Positions 7,068 through 12,615 of a DNA stretch of 14,217 bases are shown here, one piece after another (positions within the stretch are counted from its first letter, which is position 1; each line of letters begins with the position of its first letter). The stretch is from positions 1 to 14,217 of the forward strand of contig JAKEGO010000117.1 in NCBI GenBank assembly GCA_022615805.1, read 5' to 3'. The position numbers and the translations under genes were made by a program. Below the pieces are notes generated by a model. The model ran no database searches and was not told the origin of the DNA. It saw only the letters and a list, made by a program, of their open reading frames with translations. This stretch comes from Thermoplasmata archaeon (GTDB taxonomy: Archaea > Thermoplasmatota > JAKEGO01).

Positions 7068-8018
7068 ATGGCCCTCGAACGCTACCAGCGGATACTCGCC
7101 GGGCGGGCACTCCCGGCATTCCACCGGAGCCGATCCTCCGGCGACCTCGCCAGGAAGGCGGAGGCCGCGGCCGCGATGATGAGGTCGTGCGCCCTGTGCG
7201 AGTGGCGCTGCGGCGCCGACAGGACCGCGGGGAAGAGGGGGAGGTGCGGGGTGCTGGAACCGAGGGTCACCAGCGAGTTCCTCCACACCGGCGAGGAGGC
7301 CGAACTGGTGCCGTCGCACACGATCTTCTTCAGCGGATGCAACTTCCGGTGCCTCTTCTGCCAGAACCACGACATCAGCCAGCGCCCGGAGAGGGGCGCC
7401 GAGATGACCCCGGAAGAGATGGCCGACGCCATCGACATGAGGTGGGGTGCCGTGGACCGCGAACTGCCGCTCTTTCCCGCCCGCTTCCTCCGGGGAGGCG
7501 GCAGGAACGTCAACTTCGTCGGGGGCGAGCCGACGCCGGACCTCCCGTTCATCCTCGAGGCCCTCATGCACGTGGCCGCGCCGATCCCGGTGGTCTGGAA
7601 TTCCAACATGTACATGACCGGGGAGGCCATGGCCCTCCTCGACGGCGTCGTCGACCTCTACCTGACAGACCTGAAGTACGGGAACGACGCCTGCGCGGAG
7701 CGCCTCTCCGGCGTGAAGATGTACTCGGAGGTCGTCGGCAGGAACCACCGCCTCGGAGAGCAACACGCGGACCTCATGATCCGCCACCTCGTCCTGCCCG
7801 GCCACGCCGAGTGCTGCTCGAAGCCGGCCATCGACTGGATAGCGGACAACCTGCAGAACGCCAGGGTGAACATAATGGACCAGTACCGGCCCGAGTGGAG
7901 GGCGAGGGAGGCCGAAGGCCTCGACCGCAGGCTGAAGCCCGAGGAGTTCGGGGAGGTCATGCGGCACGCGAGGGAGGTCCTCGATCCGGAGAGGTTCCCC
8001 GTGGAACCGGTCCTCTGA
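7068..8018 (+). CDS. Radical SAM protein of the PflX family (pyruvate formate-lyase activase-like)
   Basis: This 316-residue protein belongs to the radical SAM superfamily and matches the PflX group (COG1313) related to pyruvate formate-lyase activating enzymes. The cluster motif CxxxCxxC is C91, C95, C98 in SGCNFRCLFCQN. An N-terminal four-cysteine set (C41, C44, C48, C60 in CALCEWRC and GKRGRCGV) is typical of the group and may bind a second Fe-S cluster or zinc. Downstream family blocks are VNFVGGEPTP, VVWNSNMYMT, VDLYLTDLKYG, MIRHLVLPGH and NIMDQYRPEW. The start is supported by the box A about 25 nt upstream. No glycyl radical enzyme, the usual partner of true activases, is encoded in the window, so the target is unknown. 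PflX proteins have no settled biochemical role; activation of a glycyl radical protein is an inference. Confidence 0.85.
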   Translation: MALERYQRILAGRALPAFHRSRSSGDLARKAEAAAAMMRSCALCEWRCGADRTAGKRGRCGVLEPRVTSEFLHTGEEAELVPSHTIFFSGCNFRCLFCQNHDISQRPERGAEMTPEEMADAIDMRWGAVDRELPLFPARFLRGGGRNVNFVGGEPTPDLPFILEALMHVAAPIPVVWNSNMYMTGEAMALLDGVVDLYLTDLKYGNDACAERLSGVKMYSEVVGRNHRLGEQHADLMIRHLVLPGHAECCSKPAIDWIADNLQNARVNIMDQYRPEWRAREAEGLDRRLKPEEFGEVMRHAREVLDPERFPVEPVL

Positions 8019-8207
8019 AGGGACGGAGCCCGGAGGTCCGCATGTCATCGGCATGGTCGTCTCGAAGCGGCGATCAAGTACGAAAGGTATAAAATTCAAG
8101 GGCGGGAAAATTTCAAGGTCGCTGAGATCTGGAAGATCAACTACAATGACGAATATTAAGTGGATGCGGATCATACTGAATGGAAACCTCTTAGTGATGT
8201 TCTATAA
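8019..8207. other. Non-coding stretch at the left edge of the AT-rich island
   Basis: Base composition changes sharply from GC-rich to AT-rich at about 8085. A TATA-like element, GGTATAAAATTC (8086-8097), points into the island on the plus strand, but nothing convincing starts about 25 nt beyond it; the 26-codon frame at 8146-8226 lacks a ribosome binding site. The element could equally act on the minus strand (GAATTTTATACC). No terminal repeat or tRNA end marks the boundary. Confidence 0.35.
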
Positions 8208-8789
8208 TCATATATTGGATCCATAGTGGTCCCGAACTTTGGCATCCTCTGGTAACTCAGGAGGTATAGAACCGACTTTAACGGCAAACTCTAATGTTAT
8301 TGGATCGTATGTTGAGAATGAAGTAGTATTCCAGTTCAGCTTGGTTAGACCTAATATTTCCGAGCATACCTGTTCTGCGTCAGGATCGCCGATGTGGATA
8401 ATATGCAGAGGTTGGGGTATTTTATGCCCCGGGCATTTTCGTTATCTCGGAGTTTACCCCCCGCCAAATAGTAGGTATTCTCGATGAGTAAGAATTATTA
8501 CGTTTCAACGCAATATCGAGTACTTTCTTACTCGTAACGATCGAAGAGTTGTCCTGCTGCGAACGCCATGAAGTCATTGGGGTCCAACCAATTGACTTAT
8601 CAATACCATCCATTCTGCTTTATTAAAAGGCGATGGCTTATGAATCAATACACGGCTAGGTTTTATTCGTGTTTTGGTAGTGTAATTATCAAGTGTGGCC
8701 TTCATAAGCATTTCACCTTAAATTTAATTAAGATGTGCTTCTTTATTATCAGTATCTATCACTACATCTCCCCACGTAGAATAAATCCC
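8208..8789 (-). pseudogene. Degraded prokaryotic Argonaute, PIWI domain remnant
   Basis: Reading the minus strand in shifting frames gives consecutive pieces of one PIWI domain in the correct order. 8789-8727: GIYSTWGDVVIDTDNKEAHLN, then a stop. About 8712-8577: GEMLMKATLDNYTTKTR and SRVLIHKPSPFNKAEW, matching the Argonaute block that precedes the Prrvv(i/v)Hk(t/s)s motif. About 8562-8425: VLDIALKRNNSY up to EITKMPGA, then TAA. 8423-8208, one nucleotide out of frame: KIPQPLHIIHIGDPDAE, EILGLTKLNWNTTSF and DPITLEFAVKVG, the hallmark C-terminal PIWI signature, ending near VRDHY as in intact proteins. At least three frameshifts or stops separate the pieces. N, PAZ and MID parts and the first catalytic aspartate region are not found, so the gene is truncated as well as broken. 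It lies inside an AT-rich island, which suggests acquisition by transfer followed by decay. Whether it was a long or short Argonaute cannot be decided. Confidence 0.82.
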
Positions 8790-8888
8790 TCAATTCATTA
8801 AATGATCTCATGGGGCCTCACCGCGTCCGATCGGATTATTATCCCTCGGTTTAACAGATCCGAACCTTTCCATATTTAATAATTGCAT

Positions 8889-8925
8889 CCGATCGAATGA
8901 TCGGGTCGGATCCCCATCGGGGTCC
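8889..8925. promoter_or_regulatory. Two adjacent inverted repeats upstream of the winged-helix gene
   Basis: CCGATC (8889-8894) and GATCGG (8899-8904) form one inverted repeat around GAAT; directly after it, GGATCCC (8908-8914) pairs with GGGGTCC (8919-8925) around a 4-nt loop, with one G-T pair. They end about 18 nt upstream of the TATA box at 8943 and could be operator sites, perhaps for autoregulation by the DNA-binding protein encoded downstream, or a terminator for transcription through the island. No function is shown. Confidence 0.35.
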
Positions 8926-8942
8926 AATAAAATAATAAGTAA

Positions 8943-8975
8943 TATATACTGCCTGCTATATTGGTTATACGGAGG
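8943..8975 (+). promoter_or_regulatory. TATA box and ribosome binding site of the winged-helix gene
   Basis: TATATA (8943-8948) places the expected transcript start about 25 nt downstream near 8971, where GGAGG (8971-8975) sits 8 nt before ATG 8984. The mRNA would then have a very short leader of about 13 nt that opens with its Shine-Dalgarno sequence, unlike the leaderless first genes elsewhere here. Confidence 0.6.
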
Positions 8976-8983
8976 ATTCGATA

Positions 8984-9766
8984 ATGGCGAAGAACGAAAT
9001 AACGTCCGCGTTGGACGGCATCCTGAAGGATGTGCAGCGGCTCCACGCCGAGCTGCAGTCCGACGGCATGAAGGCGTTCGAGCATGGCGACTACACCCGC
9101 ACGAAACTGATCTCGGAGGCGGCGACCATCGTCGACGGGATCCAGCGCTCCCTCAGCGACGCCGAGAAGGAGCTGGCGGGCATCTACGGCGGGATGCCGG
9201 CACCTTCGAGGAAGGCTCCGGAGAAGAAGGCCGCCAGGGTGGGACGCAAGCCCGAGGGTGTTGAGGTTCGCGGCCGAGCCGACGACGATCCGGAGAAGAA
9301 GGCCGCCAAGGTGGGGCGCAAGCCCGGCCGGCGGGCCGCACGCGGGAAGAAGACGCCCGACCACGCGTATGTCGCGCCGATCCTGAAGGCCCTTTCCGAC
9401 CTCGGCGGCTCGGCGAAGACCGGCGACGTCCTCAACAACGTCTTCGAGCAGATGAAGGACATCCTCAACGACTTCGACATGGAGCCCGTGCCGTCGATCC
9501 CATCGATGGAGAAGTGGCGGCAGGCCGCTCAGATGGTGCGCATCCGGTTGGTGAAGGAAGGGCTCCTCGTGAAGGACTCCCCGAGGGGCATATGGGTGAT
9601 CTCGCCGGCTGGACGGGAAGCGCTCGCATCTCCCGAGGCGCTGAAGCCCGCGAAGGCCGCCAGGCCGAAGGGAAGGCGGAAGGCCCGCAGGAAGGGCTCG
9701 AGGCGAAAGGGAGGTAGGAAGGGCGCAGCGGACGAAACGAAGTCCGGTAAGGCCGACGCGGATTAG
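8984..9766 (+). CDS. Winged-helix DNA-binding protein with Mrr N-terminal-type domain and basic tails
   Basis: A 260-residue, strongly basic protein in four parts. Residues 1-70 are predicted helical and possibly coiled coil (LDGILKDVQRLHAELQSDG). Residues 71-125 are a low-complexity linker with two copies of PEKKAA(R/K)VGRKP. Residues about 126-212 resemble the N-terminal winged-helix domain found in Mrr-type restriction proteins: YVAPILKALSDLGGSAKTGD, then EKWRQAAQMVRIRLVKEGLL and SPRGIWVISPAGREAL. Residues 215-260 are a Lys/Arg/Gly tail (KGRRKARRKGSRRKGGRKG). The Mrr nuclease domain that normally follows is absent; the protein ends in the tail instead. It most likely binds DNA as a regulator or as a chromatin-like protein. 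Start: GGAGG 8 nt before ATG. It borders the AT-rich island but is itself GC-rich like the host genes. Confidence 0.8.
   Translation: MAKNEITSALDGILKDVQRLHAELQSDGMKAFEHGDYTRTKLISEAATIVDGIQRSLSDAEKELAGIYGGMPAPSRKAPEKKAARVGRKPEGVEVRGRADDDPEKKAAKVGRKPGRRAARGKKTPDHAYVAPILKALSDLGGSAKTGDVLNNVFEQMKDILNDFDMEPVPSIPSMEKWRQAAQMVRIRLVKEGLLVKDSPRGIWVISPAGREALASPEALKPAKAARPKGRRKARRKGSRRKGGRKGAADETKSGKADAD
9218..9326 (+). repeat. Direct repeat of 37 nt inside the winged-helix gene
   Basis: The blocks 9218-9254 and 9290-9326 start CCGGAGAAGAAGGCCGCCA and end CGCAAGCCCG; I count 2 mismatches in 37 nt. The 72-nt offset is a multiple of three, so the reading frame is kept and the block encodes PEKKAA(R/K)VGRKP twice in the linker. 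The near-identity at DNA level points to a fairly recent duplication or to copy-number change. Confidence 0.8.
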
Positions 9767-10016
9767 ACAGGCCCATCGACCCGGTCGATCGCAATCGGTC
9801 CGACCGCACAATGATCGCAGCCATGGCTATCGATGGGACACCTTGTTCCGTCAGACCATCGTCCGCAGGGCACCTGCCAAAAAACCGCGACCGACCGGTT
9901 TCGTGTGATATCTTCGATCCCGGGCCCCTGAGAGGACGACGACAGTTGTCCGGCGCAGGTCGATCTTAACGTCGCGTTCGGTACCGAGGCGTCCGACGAC
10001 ACGTGTACAGGGCGAT
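9767..10016. other. Intergenic region between convergent genes
   Basis: The winged-helix gene and tsr3 end toward each other here. A minus-strand frame spans 9763-10002; its C-terminal part holds a cysteine/histidine cluster (CGRWSDGTRC, then CDHC) but has no clear ribosome binding site or box A, so I do not call it a gene. No tRNA or convincing terminator is visible. Confidence 0.35.
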
Positions 10017-10535
10017 TCAGCCTTCCGGATCCTCAGGCGGCATGAACTCCTCCTGCACCGCCACGACGGCCCTCGAGTCCTGCGCCCCGGCGTACGCCTC
10101 CAGCGGCTCGCGGTTGAGGGCGATGAACTGCGGGCCCCACTTGAACTTGGACATCATCTCGTCGGCCATCGCCGGCTCTCCGAGGATGAAGACGGCCGCG
10201 GCGAGGGCCTCCGCCGTCGACAGGCGCCACGGTCTGCCGTAGTTGACCGGGTTGGCGGCGACGAGGTACGGAAGGGCGCGGCCCCGCTCGGCCACATCCG
10301 GAAAGGCCTCCTCGAAAGTGGCCCACGAGGTGTCGATGGCGAGGAGGCCCCGGTCCTCGGCGGCGGCGCGGTCGCCCCGCGAGAGGGCCGTCCTGACCCG
10401 CGGGTCGAGGACGACGCCGGCGTCCCCGAGGCGCCGGCGGGGGACCGTCTCGACGAATCCGAAGCGGGCGAGCTTGCGGGCGGTGTTCCGCTTCGGGTCG
10501 TCTCCTCCGGCGATGTGGACGTAGAGGGGGATCAC
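10017..10535 (-). CDS. tsr3: 16S rRNA aminocarboxypropyltransferase, Tsr3 family
   Basis: This SAM-dependent enzyme transfers the 3-amino-3-carboxypropyl group to a modified pseudouridine in small-subunit rRNA (shown for yeast Tsr3; archaeal homologues are assigned by family). Read from GTG 10535 the protein has 172 residues, the usual archaeal size. Family blocks are IPLYVHIAGGDDPKRNTARKL in shortened form (IPLYV, DPKRNTARKL), AIDTSW, GRALPYLVAANPVNYGRPW, STAEALAAAVFILGE and MSKFKWGPQFIALNREPLEAY. A frame open to 10736 would add 67 residues with no family resemblance, and the GTG at 10535 lies about 25 nt after a box A, so the shorter, leaderless start is preferred. It is divergent from the membrane protein at 10635 and converges with the winged-helix gene. 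Confidence 0.92.
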   Translation of the reverse strand: MIPLYVHIAGGDDPKRNTARKLARFGFVETVPRRRLGDAGVVLDPRVRTALSRGDRAAAEDRGLLAIDTSWATFEEAFPDVAERGRALPYLVAANPVNYGRPWRLSTAEALAAAVFILGEPAMADEMMSKFKWGPQFIALNREPLEAYAGAQDSRAVVAVQEEFMPPEDPEG

Positions 10536-10555
10536 GGCACGGGATACCGTTCCTC

Positions 10556-10563
10556 TGATAAAG
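10556..10563 (-). promoter_or_regulatory. Box A promoter of tsr3
   Basis: Minus-strand CTTTATCA, centred about 25 nt before GTG 10535. It supports both a leaderless mRNA and the GTG start. Confidence 0.55.
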
Positions 10564-10634
10564 CCGTTTCTGGTTCGAAAGGTTAATGAAAATCGTGGTA
10601 TATCGCGTGGCATGGGGATACGGGAAGTGGAAGG

Positions 10635-11267
10635 ATGATGTCCCGCCCTGCCATCGGGATCGGGTTGATCGTCCTGTCGATACCCTTTGGCCTGCTCGCA
10701 TACATGTCGATGATGACCACAGATGGGAAAATTCACCCCGATTCCATATGCATATCCGTACCAGTGCTCACACTGTCGATGGGCATTGGCCTAGTCCTCT
10801 ACAAGAACGACCGATTGCCAGAGCCATCGCTCAAGTCGACCGCGCCGATGCTGACGCTGATACTGATCTTGACGATTTTATTGCTCGATCGGGACTGGAT
10901 CGATCAGGGATATCAAGGCTCGACCCCGACCGCGACGCTCGCAGTGGACAAGGCAGATGGCAACTTGACCATCCACGTCGCTGACATCGATTGCGCTGTA
11001 GTCTTCAGTCATGTCCAGTATCAACTATTGGACCCAGAGAACAGGGTAATACTATCAGGGAAGATGGGATCTTTGCCCGGAGAGCTCAACGAGAGCAATT
11101 TCCTCGCGGTCGAGAATTTCGGTAGTTTGAACCGGGAAAAATTATCTTCAGGGGACATGATACACATCACATCTTCCGAGCATGGCGGTCCTGCGGGACC
11201 AGGGTCCATGTTCCGTCTATACTTTGTAGAATCAGGGAAGATGATCGCTGAGGTCAAACTCCCCTGA
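10635..11267 (+). CDS. Unrecognised membrane protein with C-terminal extracytoplasmic domain
   Basis: A 210-residue protein that I cannot assign to a family. Three hydrophobic segments are visible: about 7-27 (IGIGLIVLSIPFGLLAYMSM), 37-56 (SICISVPVLTLSMGIGLVLY) and 70-84 (APMLTLILILTILLL). The remaining 125 residues are polar and look beta-rich, ending in SGDMIHITSSEHGG and FRLYFVESGKMIAEVKLP. That ending is reminiscent of the globular domain of archaeal pilin-like surface proteins (a GD.I.I..EGG...L...ESG..IA.V pattern); this is a resemblance by eye only. Start: ATG 10635 or 10638 behind a purine-rich GGAAGTGGAAGG; TATATC at 10599-10604 would give a leader of about 9 nt. GC content is lower than in the flanking genes, so it may be a lineage-specific or acquired gene. 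It is followed by tyrS, which has its own promoter. Confidence 0.65.
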   Translation: MMSRPAIGIGLIVLSIPFGLLAYMSMMTTDGKIHPDSICISVPVLTLSMGIGLVLYKNDRLPEPSLKSTAPMLTLILILTILLLDRDWIDQGYQGSTPTATLAVDKADGNLTIHVADIDCAVVFSHVQYQLLDPENRVILSGKMGSLPGELNESNFLAVENFGSLNREKLSSGDMIHITSSEHGGPAGPGSMFRLYFVESGKMIAEVKLP

Positions 11268-11361
11268 CCTTTCACTGCATCCGAGGCGTTCGCACCTCTC
11301 GTGCCCTTCAGGCGACCGCGTTCGAGGCGTTCCCCGAAGCGCGCGGTGATGACGGCCAAAA

Positions 11362-11371
11362 CCCTTTACTA
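11362..11371 (+). promoter_or_regulatory. Box A promoter of tyrS
   Basis: CCCTTTACTA, centred about 27 nt before ATG 11395, with no Shine-Dalgarno sequence before that ATG. This suggests a leaderless mRNA. Confidence 0.5.
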
Positions 11372-11394
11372 CGTCGCGCCGCATCCATCCGCCG

Positions 11395-12417
11395 ATGACC
11401 GACCACCTGCAGGCGATATCCCGGGACGCCGAGGTCGTCACGCCCGGCGAACTGTCCGCCCTGCTCGACGCCGGAGGCGGGAAGGCCTACATCGGGTTCG
11501 AGCCCTCGGGCATCGTGCACGTGGGGTGGCTCGTCTGCATGCGCAAGATGCGGGAGGTCGCCGACGCCGGTTTCGACCTGACGGTCTACATGGCCGACTG
11601 GCACGCCTTCGTGAACGACAAGCTCGGCGGCGACATCGGCACTATCCGCCTGTGCGGCGAGTACCTCGAGGAGGTCTTCAGGGTGGCCGACATCCCGTGC
11701 AGGTTCCTGTACGCCTCCGACCTCATGGACTCCATGGGATACTGGGAGACAGTGATGCGCGTCATGAAGGCCTCGACGCTGGCGCGGACCCGGCGGGCGA
11801 TGACCATCATGGGTCGGTCGGAGGAGGAGGGGGACTCGGACATGTCGAAGTTCCTCTACCCCGCGCTCCAGGTCTCCGACATCTTCAGGATGGACCTCGA
11901 TCTCGCCCTCGGGGGGATGGACCAGAGGCACGCGCACATGCTCCAGAGGGACGTGGCCGACAAGCTCGGGTGGAAGAAGGCGGTCGCCGTCCACACGCCA
12001 CTGATCTCGGGCCTCAAGTCGGGCGGGAGGATGGATCCCCTCGAGGCGAAGATGTCCAAATCGGACCCCGAGGGGACCATCGCCGTCCACGACGGCTCCG
12101 ACGTGGTGAAGCGCAGGCTCAAGAAGGCCTTCTGCCCCGCGACGGCGGAGGGGAACCCGGTCTTCGAGATCGCGGAACACGTCGTCCTCCCCTACATCGG
12201 CAGGTTCACCGTCCTCCGGGACGAGAAGTGGGGCGGAGACGTCGAGTTCGAGACCGCCGCTGACCTCGGGAGGGCCTTCGCCGCGGGCGAGGTCCACCCC
12301 GCCGACCTGAAGGCCTCGACGGCCGAAGCGCTCAACGGCATCCTCGATCCCTTCCGCGCGCACTTCGCGACGCGCCAGGAGATGATACGCCGTATATCCA
12401 CGGCGGTCTCGAGATGA
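11395..12417 (+). CDS. tyrS: Tyrosyl-tRNA synthetase, archaeal type
   Basis: Class I aminoacyl-tRNA synthetase that charges tRNA-Tyr; 340 residues, slightly longer than well-studied archaeal enzymes. The first signature is YIGFEPSGIVHVGW (32-45), where the usual HIGH reads H42-V-G-W45; the last position is variable in archaeal/eukaryotic TyrRS. Then come YMADWHAF (65-72), YPALQVSDIF (155-164), GGMDQRHAHMLQRD (173-186), which contacts substrate in related structures, and KMSKS at 219-223. The C-terminal part (KKAFCPA, GNPVFEIAEHV, KWGGD, EVHPADLK) aligns by eye with the Methanocaldococcus enzyme, which separates it from TrpRS. The start is supported by the box A 27 nt upstream. It is a single-gene unit, followed by a 198-nt gap in which I see nothing but the next promoter. 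Confidence 0.95.
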   Translation: MTDHLQAISRDAEVVTPGELSALLDAGGGKAYIGFEPSGIVHVGWLVCMRKMREVADAGFDLTVYMADWHAFVNDKLGGDIGTIRLCGEYLEEVFRVADIPCRFLYASDLMDSMGYWETVMRVMKASTLARTRRAMTIMGRSEEEGDSDMSKFLYPALQVSDIFRMDLDLALGGMDQRHAHMLQRDVADKLGWKKAVAVHTPLISGLKSGGRMDPLEAKMSKSDPEGTIAVHDGSDVVKRRLKKAFCPATAEGNPVFEIAEHVVLPYIGRFTVLRDEKWGGDVEFETAADLGRAFAAGEVHPADLKASTAEALNGILDPFRAHFATRQEMIRRISTAVSR

Positions 12418-12586
12418 AGCTCACGCGGGACGCGGGACCTGTCAACGAAGGCCTCGCCCCGGACGCCGTCCCGATCGCCAATGGACCGCGATGACGAGGA
12501 ACGCCTCGCCGACAAATGACGACTGATGGGCAAGCCGAGCGGTCCGGGCGTCGGACATAGGCTCCGCCCTGCCATGCGGCGTTCAG

Positions 12587-12595
12587 TATTTATAT
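12587..12595 (+). promoter_or_regulatory. TATA promoter of the transglutaminase-like gene
   Basis: TATTTATAT, centred about 25 nt before ATG 12616. An in-frame ATG at 12598 lies too close to the box to be transcribed, and the open frame back to 12526 runs through the promoter, so 12616 is the preferred leaderless start. Confidence 0.65.
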
Positions 12596-12615
12596 CGATG
12601 CTGCAATGGCCCCGC

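Noticed and set aside
6503..8174. Long frames on both strands (plus 6503-8092, minus 6954-8174)
   Set aside because: They overlap the acyl-CoA synthetase beta gene and the radical SAM gene, whose motifs are clear, and carry no motif of their own.
8486..8533. 9-bp inverted repeat GAGTAAGAA / TTCTTACTC with a 30-nt loop
   Set aside because: It lies inside the Argonaute remnant, has a long loop and no T-run or neighbouring gene it could serve; probably chance in AT-rich DNA.
8239..8801. Plus-strand frames of 82 and 77 codons in the AT-rich island
   Set aside because: They are antisense to the Argonaute remnant, lack ribosome binding sites and do not look protein-like.
9763..10002. 79-codon minus-strand frame with a Cys/His cluster
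   Set aside because: It has a GTG start without ribosome binding site or box A, and overlaps the stop of the winged-helix gene; the cysteine pattern does not match a known zinc finger spacing.
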